Of a stretch of DNA of 27,407 nucleotides, positions 1 through 7,955 are shown one piece after another. This DNA comes from an uncultured bacterium (GTDB lineage: Bacteria > Verrucomicrobiota > Lentisphaeria > Oligosphaerales > Oligosphaeraceae): contig URJM01000023.1 of assembly GCA_900548225.1 (NCBI GenBank), forward strand, positions 1 to 27,407, read 5' to 3'. The notes beneath the pieces were generated by a model that searched no databases, was not told where the DNA came from, and saw only the letters and a program-made list of their open reading frames with translations. Position 1 is the first letter of the stretch, and every line of letters begins with the position of its first letter. A program made the position numbers and the translations under genes.

Positions 1-7
1 GGAATAA

Positions 8-175
8 TGCCGCCTGATTTGGCGTGCTGAACCAGAGCTGAAGCCGTGGAATGTCTTGATAGAAAAACATCAGACGAGATTAGTTGATGTCACGGCATCA
101 GAAATAGAGCGATTGCTACTGCAGGAAGCTGCCATCTGGAAAGCAATCAGTCCCTGCGCTTCAAATAATAAATAA
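8..175 (+). pseudogene. possible 3' remnant of a plus-strand gene (very tentative)
   Basis: Read from base 8 in the frame that stops with TAA at 173-175, this strand gives about 55 protein-like codons (for example RAEPELKPWNVLIEKHQ, then a Leu/Glu-rich helix). The same frame has a TAA at bases 5-7 and no clear ATG, so as it stands it is not an intact gene. It could be the end of a frameshifted gene, a small gene with a non-ATG start, or chance. It converges on the minus-strand gene ending at 147 and overlaps it by about 29 bases. No function is recognised. Confidence 0.2.
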
Positions 176-1109
176 ATGCAAGCAAGCTAAACGCAAAGCC
201 TGCCATGATGATTGAAATCCATTTTGTGTTTTGGGCATACAATATCCAATTTATTGCCTTCGAAAACGCAGAAATGCGGTAATATGTTGAATCTGATGTC
301 AGTTTCAATCTTGACTTGTATTGCTTGCTCATATATGGAACAACAAACTCATCCATAAGCAGGATATAGTCCTTTGTAACTCTTCCATGCACTACAAAAT
401 CCTTCTCCTTCAAATCATTGGAGAACTTGATATTTGTGATTAGACGATTGTAGAGCAATTTTCTCCTGTAGCCAACATGCTTTCTGCCATATAGAAATCC
501 ATCTTTCTTTCCGATATGGAATATGCGTTGCCTGGGGCGCATGGCATAAAAGGGAGAAGTCATTTCTTTTGAACCATCATAAAATGACAACGGGAATTCC
601 GGGTTGGCCTTGGCAATACTCGTGGCATCTGTTGTTGAGGAAATAACAATCTCATAATAATTCTGCCCGTCTATGACTTTTGATGCCATGGAATACATGC
701 ATATAGATTCCTCGGGCTCCGAAATCTTCTCAAACATGTCGTCAAAGTAGAAAAGATAGATGATATCTCCGATTTTTCCGCAATAATCTCCACATCTGGC
801 AAAAAAGCCTTCCCTGTTCTGGACAAATTCACATACGATTTCGCCTTTGTCGTCCATTAGTTCCAGGCGTCTGAATACAAACTGGTCTTCGGCAGCCAAT
901 TGATAATACTTTCCTTTAGTGGCATAGAATTGCTTTAATATATCTGAATCCGTGAAATCGCATGAAAATGTTGAATGCCTTGACAACTGCATGGATTCTA
1001 GCAGGACATCCCTGGGAGAAGCCGCCTTTACGTTTTGGGACAATAATAGGCAATACATGCCAAGACAAAACACTGCAAGATTGCTGATAATACTAAGTTT
1101 GCGATTCAT
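147..1109 (-). CDS. exported, C-terminally membrane-anchored protein of unknown function
   Basis: A protein of about 320 residues that I do not recognise. It has an N-terminal signal peptide (hydrophobic segment about residues 8-30, ending near VKA-AS), a large soluble region with several Cys and many Tyr/Phe, and one hydrophobic helix near the C-terminus (about 20 residues, ending in YYLKRRD). The topology is therefore a periplasmic domain tethered at its C-terminus. An in-frame ATG lies at 1124, overlapping the stop of the upstream gene as ATGA. I prefer the ATG at 1109 because a GAGGAG Shine-Dalgarno sits just before it and the signal peptide begins directly after it. The gene follows the 1121-1636 membrane protein closely and is probably co-transcribed and translationally coupled. 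Codon use is AT-rich compared with genes beyond 2872. Confidence 0.6.
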   Translation of the reverse strand: MNRKLSIISNLAVFCLGMYCLLLSQNVKAASPRDVLLESMQLSRHSTFSCDFTDSDILKQFYATKGKYYQLAAEDQFVFRRLELMDDKGEIVCEFVQNREGFFARCGDYCGKIGDIIYLFYFDDMFEKISEPEESICMYSMASKVIDGQNYYEIVISSTTDATSIAKANPEFPLSFYDGSKEMTSPFYAMRPRQRIFHIGKKDGFLYGRKHVGYRRKLLYNRLITNIKFSNDLKEKDFVVHGRVTKDYILLMDEFVVPYMSKQYKSRLKLTSDSTYYRISAFSKAINWILYAQNTKWISIIMAGFAFSLLAFIYYLKRRD

Positions 1110-1120
1110 TTTTGGACTCC

Positions 1121-1636
1121 TCATTTGATTCTTCTGGTGATTGCAATATACCAGTCCTTGCCATGTGCCACAGACATATATTCCTCCCCGTTGTACTCAA
1201 CATCATCATACACAAATAATTCACCATCACAAAGAACATTTATCCGATATATCTCAGGATATCTGGAGGACTTGGAGTCATTATCTCCACCCGACAGCTT
1301 CAACGGCAATACTCTGATAATTGGGACTTCATCATCCGCCACTGATATGCCATACACAGTCGGAAAACACTTGCCTTCACCTGTGTCATTCATTGATTCA
1401 AGCGTTATAATATCCTCCAATGGAATAAGATCCACAAGTTCAACCTGTTTTCCCAGATTCTGGATACGGCGATACCTGACAACAAGCAACTGGGGATTTT
1501 TAAAGACAACCCGACGATGTCCCCATGCCTTGCCCCTGCATAACATTAATAACACCGCAATGGCAAGACATGCAACAATAAGCCCAATGATGAGACGGAA
1601 TTGTGTTGTCTTATATGACTTTTGTAATGTTGCCAT
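1121..1636 (-). CDS. single-pass membrane protein of unknown function
   Basis: A 171-residue protein with a short basic N-terminus, one hydrophobic segment (about residues 14-33) and a soluble remainder, the pattern of an N-terminally anchored inner-membrane protein. The soluble part is beta-rich with a charged tail ending TRRIK. No family is recognised. Its TGA overlaps a possible ATG of the next gene and only 11 bases separate it from that gene's preferred start, so the two are probably one operon. The start at 1636 has no clear Shine-Dalgarno. An open frame on the opposite strand over the same bases looks like a shadow because it has low-complexity Ser/Thr/Arg composition. Confidence 0.5.
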   Translation of the reverse strand: MATLQKSYKTTQFRLIIGLIVACLAIAVLLMLCRGKAWGHRRVVFKNPQLLVVRYRRIQNLGKQVELVDLIPLEDIITLESMNDTGEGKCFPTVYGISVADDEVPIIRVLPLKLSGGDNDSKSSRYPEIYRINVLCDGELFVYDDVEYNGEEYMSVAHGKDWYIAITRRIK

Positions 1637-1764
1637 GGTAATTATCGTGGGTCGCCTTTTCTGGATTCACGTTACGCGAAAGACCACAAAAAGTACTGGG
1701 GCTAGCATGGCTAGATGCCAGGCCTTTTGCAGGGAGGACTGAAAAGTTTCTTGACATGTATGTT

Positions 1765-1793
1765 TTTATAAAAGAAATCATTCCGTGGAATGA
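1765..1793 (-). terminator. weak intrinsic terminator overlapping a stop codon
   Basis: On the minus strand the last codons of the 1778-2179 gene form a 6-bp stem (plus-strand TCATTC and GAATGA at 1778-1783 and 1788-1793, loop of 4), followed by a T-rich tract (TTTCTTTTAT). The stem is short and AT-rich, so termination may be partial. Confidence 0.35.
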
Positions 1794-2179
1794 ATACACC
1801 CTTTGTTGTCAAAAACCGTTATTACCTGTGAAGAATAGGAGTATCCTGTTTGTGTAGCCTCTCTTGAAATTATCAATTTTCTACCAGTTCTATTATAGCC
1901 GCCTCCTCCTCCATCGGCATGATCTCCATAATTTAAGGCAGTTGCAAAGACATACCATGAGTTTGAATAATATCTATGCCCAGTAAATGTGTTAATTTTC
2001 CAATTAAGTGCTACAGCAAATGGTTCGTTTATATCAACCTCCTGATACAGCGACACAAATCCATCATTTTCATCCTGCCCACATCTTACTTCTACATAAC
2101 TGCTTGGAAAAGTATACAGGACTTCACTATATACCAAGGCAGAAAGAACAAAAGCAAGCAAAAACAATTCCTTCTTCAT
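1778..2179 (-). CDS. small secreted protein of unknown function
   Basis: A 133-residue exported protein. The ATG at 2179 is preferred over the upstream in-frame ATG at 2224 because AAAGAGG lies 5-6 bases before it and the protein then opens with a textbook signal peptide (MKKELFLLAFVLSALVYS). The mature part is rich in Tyr, Ser, Asn and Gly with a run of five glycines (about residues 88-93) and only one or two Cys, suggesting a small beta-structured extracytoplasmic protein. No family is recognised. It lies upstream of the two minus-strand membrane-protein genes in the same orientation but is separated from them by about 140 bases and a weak terminator, so it may be its own unit. The base composition is AT-rich like the rest of 1-2240. 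Confidence 0.5.
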   Translation of the reverse strand: MKKELFLLAFVLSALVYSEVLYTFPSSYVEVRCGQDENDGFVSLYQEVDINEPFAVALNWKINTFTGHRYYSNSWYVFATALNYGDHADGGGGGYNRTGRKLIISREATQTGYSYSSQVITVFDNKGCIHSTE

Positions 2180-2280
2180 TTTGACCTCTTTGGCTTTTGA
2201 TTTGTGGAAAAACCTAGATAACAAAGAAAAAAGCTACTGTTCTGAATGACCTTGTTTTCGCAGTTGGGTCAGAGAAGATG

Positions 2281-2302
2281 CCCAGGGCATCACTGCCCTG
2301 GG
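2281..2302. other. perfect 9-bp hairpin without a U-tract
   Basis: CCCAGGGCA at 2281-2289 pairs perfectly with TGCCCTGGG at 2294-2302 across a 4-base loop. Neither side is directly followed by a T-run in its reading direction, so it is not a classical intrinsic terminator. It lies in the presumed 5' region of the minus-strand secreted-protein gene starting at 2179, about 100 bases upstream of it. It could be a leader-RNA structure or a factor-assisted terminator. Confidence 0.4.
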
Positions 2303-2794
2303 GTATGCCTGGGGAGATGAGACCGTCGGCATATCCTGAACTGTTACGGATGGACATCCATTTTTCAATTCCTTGGCGCTAATATAAGTCATTCATCAAA
2401 AAAAAGCAAGTGGATGCGCATTCATGTAGACTGATATTTCAAACTCGCCATTTCCGCCGTGCCGTACTGCGTCGTCTACAGTGTGGCGAGCAGCTTCTAC
2501 ACGTGCCTTTGCATATACATTCATCCACTGCGCAGTTCTTCGCCAAGCCTCACATCCAGGGCTCAACGGGTGACAACGCGTCTTGTGCATCGAGACGATG
2601 CGTCTCCGGCGAAGACAGAGGGGCATTCACATCATGCGTCCCCCAGGTTTTCCATGCATCATAAGCGGAATCACTTGCCTTTGGATGAATAATGCAAGCG
2701 CCCGACCATGCCGTTGCCCCACTGGGTGCATTCCAGGGGGAGTGATTGGCTGGGAACATCCAATAGCCACGCCTTGCCCTGCGATGGCTTCGGG

Positions 2795-2808
2795 GAAGGA
2801 ATTCCTTC
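2795..2808. promoter_or_regulatory. 14-bp perfect palindrome upstream of fabH
   Basis: GAAGGAATTCCTTC is fully self-complementary and ends 63 bases before the fabH start. Its length and symmetry suit a dimeric repressor such as the TetR-type regulator encoded just downstream at 3994-4605, but that link is inference. A plausible but weak promoter lies between it and the gene (TTGCCT at 2833-2838, TAGAAT at 2854-2859, a 15-base spacer, which is short). Confidence 0.3.
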
Positions 2809-2871
2809 GAATCCTGACTCTTCGGTGGCTCCTTGCCTACTACTCACCAGGCATAGAATATATTATCGGGC

Positions 2872-3858
2872 ATGCAGAAACCAGGAGAAAACTCATTTGT
2901 CCGCATTTGTGGGATTGGCTCGTATTTGCCTGAGCGCATAGTCACGAACCGTGATCTGGAGGAGACATTGGACACCACTGACGAGTGGATTTTCTCCCAT
3001 ACGGGGATTCGCGAGAGGCGCATCTGCTCCCCTGACGAGTCGGCGTCCTCGATGGGAATTATTGCTGCCCGTCGTGCGCTTGAGGATTCCGGCGTATCCG
3101 CAGACGAGCTTTGCCTTGTTCTTGCCAGCAGCAGCACTGGCGACTATGTCTCCTATCCCGCGACGGCGGCCCTGATTCAGAATGGAATTGGCGCCGTGAA
3201 TGCCGGCGCCTGCGACATCAGCGCGGCGTGCACAGGCTTCTGCTACAGCATTGCCCTGGGCAGGAGCTACTGCCTTCTCCATCGTCGTCCAGTCCTCATC
3301 GTCTCCACGGAGGTGAATTCACGCATGGTGGACTGGCATGACAGGTCAACGAGCGTCCTTTTCGGGGATGGTGCGGGGGCGGTTGTGCTTGTGCCCTCCG
3401 GGGAGCCCGGGATTATCGACGACTTTCTGGGGGCTGACGGTTCTGGCGCGAGGCTTTTGACCCGCGAGGGTGGCGCGTCCACCGAGGAGCAGTCCAGGCT
3501 TCCCGTCGGGCATCTCAAGATGGAGGGGAAGGCTGTCTTCCAGTTTGCCGTCAAGACAATGGAGAAGGTCATCCGCGAGCTTCTTTCTCGGAACGGCGTG
3601 AGGTTGGAGGATGTGAACCACCTCATACCCCACCAGGCAAACGGGAGGATTCTGACCGCCGTCGCGAGGTCGATGGGCATACCCCAGGAGAGATTCTACC
3701 AGAACCTGGGCTCTGTCGCCAATACATCCAGCGCCTCGATTCCAATTGCCCTTTCCCAAATGTCTTCGGAGGGGATTCTACGGAAGGGAGATTTGGTTTT
3801 GACAGTCGCCTTTGGCGCGGGGCTGCTCTATGGCGGCACCCTCTTCCGCTGGAAATGA
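2872..3858 (+). CDS. fabH: beta-ketoacyl-ACP synthase III (FabH type)
   Basis: This is a condensing enzyme of the thiolase fold. FabH joins an acyl-CoA starter, usually acetyl-CoA, to malonyl-ACP to begin type II fatty-acid synthesis in the cytoplasm. The 328-residue length is normal. The Cys-His-Asn triad is intact: Cys120 in SAACTGF, His254 in LIPHQANGR and Asn284 in SVANTSSAS. The N-terminal TDEWI-SHTGIRERR signature (about residues 36-50) and the GDGAGA loop (166-170) are also present. The ATG at 2872 is the only sensible start, although the Shine-Dalgarno is poor. The gene is not in a fab cluster; a TetR-family regulator follows 135 bases later. It may be the housekeeping FabH or a specialised starter enzyme. 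Confidence 0.92.
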   Translation: MQKPGENSFVRICGIGSYLPERIVTNRDLEETLDTTDEWIFSHTGIRERRICSPDESASSMGIIAARRALEDSGVSADELCLVLASSSTGDYVSYPATAALIQNGIGAVNAGACDISAACTGFCYSIALGRSYCLLHRRPVLIVSTEVNSRMVDWHDRSTSVLFGDGAGAVVLVPSGEPGIIDDFLGADGSGARLLTREGGASTEEQSRLPVGHLKMEGKAVFQFAVKTMEKVIRELLSRNGVRLEDVNHLIPHQANGRILTAVARSMGIPQERFYQNLGSVANTSSASIPIALSQMSSEGILRKGDLVLTVAFGAGLLYGGTLFRWK

Positions 3859-3993
3859 ACCAGGCAAGGGGGTGTTCCTGCGTGCAGATTTCCGAATGGG
3901 CGATATTTTTATCGGACAGCCGCGGATGCAGGCGAAAAGCGGTGTTTTCATTCCGTTCAAAGAGAAAGCATTAGAGTCTTTTGAAATTGCCAG

Positions 3994-4605
3994 ATGGGGC
4001 CTCACGTCGACCACAAACAACGAATTGACCTTATCCTTCAGAACGCACAGGAGCTCTTCAGCGAACTGGGCTATCAGCAAGTCACCTTGAAGCTGCTTGC
4101 CAAGCGATGCCACCTGAGCCGAACGGTTCTCTACCGCTACTACAAGAGCAAGCGGAATGTCTTCGAGGCGGTCTTGTTCCATATTGCGGACTTCATCGGC
4201 AAGGAATTCATGCAATATGTGCAGGAGCATCCACATCTCCTTGCGTCAGAGAAACTTAGAGCAATACTCTTCCGTCTGACGCAATATATGGAGGAGAACA
4301 CCGCCTTTCTTGACGCAGTGGTCGAGTATCTCATTGACCAGCAGCGTCTTGGCGAATCCGTGACCCAGCGTGTCATGCGCCATACCGTGCTATTGCGCCT
4401 TGCGCTAGTGCGCCTTATCCGCGAGGGTGTAATGCAGGGTGAATTCCAGGCAGTCCACTGCACACAGATCGCGGGCGTCTTCTACGACATGCTTCTTGGT
4501 GCGGCAATGCAGATGGCCGTTACGGAGACGCATTATCCTGATGAATTCAGAGAACGCCTTGACATGGCGATTTACGCATTGAAGAAGTGCCCCACCCTTC
4601 CATAA
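3994..4605 (+). CDS. TetR/AcrR-family transcriptional regulator
   Basis: A 203-residue protein of normal TetR length. The N-terminal DNA-binding domain spans about residues 9-58, with the family helix-turn-helix pattern (NAQELFSELGYQQVTLKLLA, then CHLSRTVLYRYYKSKRNVFEAV). The remaining all-helical part is the ligand-binding and dimerisation domain, whose ligand cannot be read from sequence. Family members usually repress their own and neighbouring genes through palindromic operators. Here the neighbours are fabH upstream and a C69 dipeptidase whose preferred start lies 14 bases downstream, so either could be a target. An in-frame TGA at 3982 fixes ATG 3994 as the earliest start, although no Shine-Dalgarno precedes it. 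Confidence 0.85.
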   Translation: MGPHVDHKQRIDLILQNAQELFSELGYQQVTLKLLAKRCHLSRTVLYRYYKSKRNVFEAVLFHIADFIGKEFMQYVQEHPHLLASEKLRAILFRLTQYMEENTAFLDAVVEYLIDQQRLGESVTQRVMRHTVLLRLALVRLIREGVMQGEFQAVHCTQIAGVFYDMLLGAAMQMAVTETHYPDEFRERLDMAIYALKKCPTLP

Positions 4606-4619
4606 GGACTAATACGCAG

Positions 4620-6161
4620 ATGAGCAACAGCAGCTGCACCACCATCATTGTCACACCAAAGGCCAGCGTCGACGGGCGGATGCGTGTCGCGCACTCCTGC
4701 GACGATGCGCTTGCCGACCACCGCATCGTCTTTGTCGCGGCCCAGGACTGGCCCGAGGGGGCGATGCGCCCCGTCTATCCCCAGGGGATATGCTCTGGCG
4801 CCCTGCCCCGCTGGAATGCGAACATCGTTCCCCGTCTGTATGTGCCTGGTCGTTCCGACGAGTATTCCGATTCCCTCGGGCAGGCCTTTCCTACTCTTCC
4901 CGTGGGTGAGATCCCGCAGGTGCGCCATACCTACGCCTACTTTGACGGCAACTATGGAATCATCAACGAGGCGGGTCTGATGCTTGGTGAATGCACCTGC
5001 AAGGCATGGAACCAGTGTGATCCGGAGGAGGGCAAGCGTCTCTTCTACTCGGCGGAGCTGGGTCGGGTCGCCCTGGAGCGATGCACCCTGGCCGCCGAAG
5101 CGGTCGACCTGATGGGTTCCCTCCTGGAGGAGTTCGGCTACTATGGGACTGGGGAGACCCTCCTTGTCGCCGACGCGAACGATGCGTGGGTGATGGAGAT
5201 GACCCCTTCCTCCGACGGGACGGGCGGCTACTGGATTGCCCAGAGAGTCCCCGACGGCGAGATCTTCGTAGAGGCAAACCTCTTCCGCATAAGGGAGGTT
5301 CGTCCTGACTCGCCGGACATGAAGATGTGCCCTTACCTGTCGGAGGAGGCGCGGAAGAAGCCTGGGCTTGACTGGACCGAGATGGCGTCCCGGGGCGAAT
5401 ACCATCACCCATACTACTCCTTGAGGAGAGTCTGGCGCACGATGAACATCCTTCAGCCCTCCGTGGAGTATCCCACCAAGGTCGACGGCTATCTGACGAA
5501 GGCCTATCCCTTCTCCTTCAAGCCGGACCGCCCCGTCTCCCGGGAGGACATCTTCCGTGTCTACCGCGACCATCTTGAAGGGACTCAATTCGACCTGACC
5601 AAGTGTGCGGCGGCAGGGCCGTGGGGCAATCCCAACCTTGCCCGTTCCACCGATGACGAGGAGAAGGCCGGAGCCTGGGAGCGTGCGATCTCGATGACCG
5701 ACACCGGCTATGCATACGTCCTTGAGCCAGGCGTCTGCTGGATTGCCATGGGGCGTCCCGCCGAAGTCCCCTTCGTTCCATTGATGGTTGCGCCTATCCC
5801 CTCTGAGTTCTCCAACGGGAGCGCCCGCGAATTTGACCCGGACCGCTGCGCATGGTGGCGATTCAACCTTGTCAGCCAGGCATCTGAAAGATGCTATCGC
5901 GAGATGATAAAGGAGATATCCAGGCGCCAGCAAATGTCGGAGGAGCGCGCCGCACTCCTGCTTGAGTCAGGGAAAGCGACTCCGGAAGTGCTCAGCGCAT
6001 TGGCCCATGCCACCCTGGACGAGTGGAAGGAACTCTTTGCGTTCCTCTCCGTCACCTTCAACCAGGGGTATTATACGCAGGGGGGCGTCAACCAGAAACT
6101 ATCCTCGAACCCCGAATTCCTGGAGGCTGTCGGCTTCCGCAAGGGACCGACCAAATACTAA
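4620..6161 (+). CDS. C69-family dipeptidase (PepD/U34 type)
   Basis: An N-terminal-nucleophile peptidase of family C69, whose members cleave dipeptides with a Cys that becomes N-terminal after removal of a short propeptide. The start ATG 4620 (513 residues) gives MSNSSCTTI, placing the presumed nucleophile at Cys6 in the family context C-T-T-I-x-V-x-x-x-A-S-x-D-G. AAGGA lies about 11 bases upstream. The in-frame ATG at 4587 would overlap the TetR gene and add 11 unlike residues. Other family features are YGIINEAGLMLGE (about residues 112-124), a conserved ANDAWVMEM segment and GGYWIAQRVPDGEI. There is no signal peptide, so cytoplasmic peptide turnover is likely. It is probably co-transcribed with the TetR gene. 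Its stop overlaps the stop of the converging prmC gene. Confidence 0.85.
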   Translation: MSNSSCTTIIVTPKASVDGRMRVAHSCDDALADHRIVFVAAQDWPEGAMRPVYPQGICSGALPRWNANIVPRLYVPGRSDEYSDSLGQAFPTLPVGEIPQVRHTYAYFDGNYGIINEAGLMLGECTCKAWNQCDPEEGKRLFYSAELGRVALERCTLAAEAVDLMGSLLEEFGYYGTGETLLVADANDAWVMEMTPSSDGTGGYWIAQRVPDGEIFVEANLFRIREVRPDSPDMKMCPYLSEEARKKPGLDWTEMASRGEYHHPYYSLRRVWRTMNILQPSVEYPTKVDGYLTKAYPFSFKPDRPVSREDIFRVYRDHLEGTQFDLTKCAAAGPWGNPNLARSTDDEEKAGAWERAISMTDTGYAYVLEPGVCWIAMGRPAEVPFVPLMVAPIPSEFSNGSAREFDPDRCAWWRFNLVSQASERCYREMIKEISRRQQMSEERAALLLESGKATPEVLSALAHATLDEWKELFAFLSVTFNQGYYTQGGVNQKLSSNPEFLEAVGFRKGPTKY

Positions 6162-6994
6162 TGCGCGGCCGGCCCTTGTGCGGCGCCATACGCCCGCCCA
6201 AGGGCAATTCTCTCCCGGCCTGCGAGGTCCCTGCGAATCTCGATGCCTGAAAACCCTGCGGAGGCCATGGACTTCCGCAGGGCGTCCCCCTGGCCTTCTC
6301 CCATTTCCAGAATCAGCATTCCGCCTGGCTTGAGCCATCGCGGGGCTTCGTTGATTATCCGCCGTTCCAGAGCGAGTCCCTCCTCCTCCGCTTCAAGTGC
6401 CATCCTTGGCTCGTATTCCTTCACGACCTTCGGGAGGCATTCATATTCCTCCGGCGAGACATACGGTGGATTCGCAGTTATAAGGTCGAATCCTTCGGAG
6501 CGCTCGAGAGGCGCAAAGAGGTCTCCCTTGAGAAGCCGGCAGTTGGGCACTCCGAGTCGCGAGAGATTTCGCCTCGCCCAGAAGAGCGCCTCTTCCGAGA
6601 TGTCGACGCCGGTGCAGGCGGCGTCCTTGCGTTCGAATGCAATCGCCAGCGCAATTGCGCCGGAGCCAGTGCAGAGGTCAAGGACATGCGGAGAATGGAT
6701 TGCACGGATGGCATCCAGCGCGAACTCCACCAGCTGCTCCGTTTCAGGCCGTGGAATCAGGACCCCAGGCCCAACCTCCAATTCGACCGAATAGAATTCG
6801 ACCGAACCGACAATATACTGGAAGGGTTCGCCGGAAATCCTTCGTGAGACCCACTCCTCAAGCCTCTCCTCGGCAGTGACTCCACATGGAAGTCCGCGCG
6901 AAGCGAGTTCAGCCATCCAGCGTGCCTCCTGGAGGGCGTTTTCAACGCCTCCCTCGCGAAGCCTTCCGTAGGCAGTTGCAAATAGCGAAGACAC
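6158..6994 (-). CDS. prmC: peptide-chain-release-factor glutamine methyltransferase
   Basis: PrmC (HemK) methylates the Gln of the GGQ motif in release factors RF1 and RF2 using S-adenosylmethionine. Visible features are the N-terminal helical domain, IPRPETE (80-86), the SAM-binding motif VLDLCTGSGAIALAIA (about 104-119) and the catalytic NPPY (175-178). I choose the GTG at 6994 because GAGGAG lies 8 bases before it and the protein then has 278 residues, close to E. coli PrmC. The in-frame ATG at 7063 would add 23 Arg-rich residues and overlap the LOG gene by over 60 bases. The chosen start sits 5 bases after the LOG stop, indicating one transcript. The usual partner prfA is not adjacent. 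The C-terminus ends in an unremarkable Ala/Gly tail. Confidence 0.9.
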   Translation of the reverse strand: MSSLFATAYGRLREGGVENALQEARWMAELASRGLPCGVTAEERLEEWVSRRISGEPFQYIVGSVEFYSVELEVGPGVLIPRPETEQLVEFALDAIRAIHSPHVLDLCTGSGAIALAIAFERKDAACTGVDISEEALFWARRNLSRLGVPNCRLLKGDLFAPLERSEGFDLITANPPYVSPEEYECLPKVVKEYEPRMALEAEEEGLALERRIINEAPRWLKPGGMLILEMGEGQGDALRKSMASAGFSGIEIRRDLAGRERIALGRAYGAAQGPAAH

Positions 6995-6999
6995 CCCGC

Positions 7000-7830
7000 C
7001 TACTCCTCGCCGCGGGCGGCTTCGAAGCACTTGTCGGCATAGAACTTCTTGACTGCGCTCCATCCCTCCCAGGCGGAATCGCAGAAGGTGAGCAGGTCAA
7101 GGTCCTCGGGGGAGATCACTCCTTCGTCAACGAACTTCTGCCAGTTCACCAGCTCTTTCCACCAGCTTGCACCGAAGAGAAGAATCGGGATGCGGGGCAC
7201 GATTCCCGTCTGGACGAGGGTAAGCGCCTCGAAGAGTTCGTCCATAGTCCCGAAGCCTCCCGGGAAGCATGCCAGGACCGCCGCCCGCTTCATGAAATGC
7301 ATCTTTCGCATTGCGAAGTAGTGGAACTGGAAGTTCAGGTCTTCGGTTATGTATGGGTTGTGGTGCTGCTCGAAGGGAAGCCTGATATTGAGTCCGATTG
7401 TGAGGCCGCCCATCTCGGATGCTCCGCGGTTGCCAGCCTCCATGATTCCAGGGCCGCCGCCTGTGATGACGACAAGCTGGTAGCCGTCTGAAGAGTTCTG
7501 GTCGTAGGTGGTGACAATCCCCGCAAACTCCCGCGCCATCGCGTAGTACTTGCTGTTGGCAAGCATCTGCTCCGCGTGCTTGAGTTCCTTCCGGGCCGCC
7601 GGGTCGTCAGGAGACTCGGCGAATTTTTGACGGGCCTCGTCAAGCGCCTTCAATGCGTCCGCCTCGGAACAAATGCGCGCACTGCCGAAGATGACGACCG
7701 TCGAGACAACGCGCTTCTCACGCATCGCCTCCTCTGGCTTGAGATACTCCAATTGAAGGCGGATTCCCCTGCACGCATCGGATTCGAGAAAGTCCCTGTC
7801 GTCAACCGCAAGCTTGTAGGTATTCTTCAT
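7000..7830 (-). CDS. LOG-family protein (cytokinin riboside phosphate phosphoribohydrolase-like)
   Basis: A Rossmann-fold protein of the LOG family, often annotated as lysine decarboxylase-like. Characterised members hydrolyse nucleoside 5'-monophosphates to base plus ribose 5-phosphate. The two signatures are intact: GGGPGIMEAGNRGA (residues 124-137) and PGGFGTMDE (190-198). At 276 residues it has an N-terminal extension of about 40 residues and an insert with a charged helix (about 58-92) compared with the shorter LOG proteins, so it is nearer the larger bacterial subgroup. The start at 7830 has no evident Shine-Dalgarno. It is transcribed towards prmC with 5 bases between the two genes. 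A terminator upstream (7863-7900) separates it from the secreted-protein gene, so its promoter should lie in 7831-7866 or overlap the terminator. Confidence 0.85.
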   Translation of the reverse strand: MKNTYKLAVDDRDFLESDACRGIRLQLEYLKPEEAMREKRVVSTVVIFGSARICSEADALKALDEARQKFAESPDDPAARKELKHAEQMLANSKYYAMAREFAGIVTTYDQNSSDGYQLVVITGGGPGIMEAGNRGASEMGGLTIGLNIRLPFEQHHNPYITEDLNFQFHYFAMRKMHFMKRAAVLACFPGGFGTMDELFEALTLVQTGIVPRIPILLFGASWWKELVNWQKFVDEGVISPEDLDLLTFCDSAWEGWSAVKKFYADKCFEAARGEE

Positions 7831-7862
7831 TGTATGGAAAAAACGACGCTGGTTTCAACGAG

Positions 7863-7900
7863 AAAAAAGGCGGAACGTCCAAGGATGGGCATTCCGCCTT
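7863..7900 (-). terminator. intrinsic terminator downstream of the 7956-9092 gene
   Basis: TTCCGCCTT (7892-7900) and AAGGCGGAA (7867-7875) form a perfect 9-bp stem with a 16-base loop. On the minus strand it is followed by a run of six T (opposite 7863-7868), the classical Rho-independent form. It ends the secreted-protein transcript before the LOG gene. Confidence 0.8.
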
Positions 7901-7955
7901 GTGTGTCACTCATGTCACGGTCCGTGATTCGGAGCCGCCGTGGTTGTCCCGGGTC

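Larger units (their letters stand above)
2240..2871. other. 632-base stretch without a convincing gene
   Basis: Short open frames occur on both strands here, but none has a good start, ribosome site or recognisable product. The best candidate is a minus-strand frame at 2396-2626 whose C-terminal half looks somewhat protein-like (an Ala/Arg/Val-rich helix followed by GGNGEFEISVYMN). I treat it as a possible gene remnant only. The stretch also contains a perfect 9-bp hairpin (2281-2302), a smaller hairpin (2592-2606) and a 14-bp palindrome (2795-2808). Composition changes from AT-rich to GC-rich at about 2400. Confidence 0.4.

Noticed and set aside
1125..1742. 205-residue plus-strand open frame
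   Set aside because: It is Ser/Thr/Arg-rich and antisense to a minus-strand gene that has a credible membrane segment and operon context.
1611..1799. 62-residue minus-strand open frame between two genes
   Set aside because: It overlaps the ends of both neighbours, has no ribosome site and shows no protein-like pattern.
2795..2822. tRNA-like T-loop sequence (TTCGAATCC)
   Set aside because: The flanking bases do not form a T-stem and no anticodon or acceptor stem can be drawn around it; the bases belong to the palindrome region.
4572..5933. 453-residue open frame on the minus strand
   Set aside because: It lies antisense to the C69 dipeptidase, which has clear family motifs. The antisense product is a His/Gly/Arg/Leu-rich shadow with no recognisable domain.
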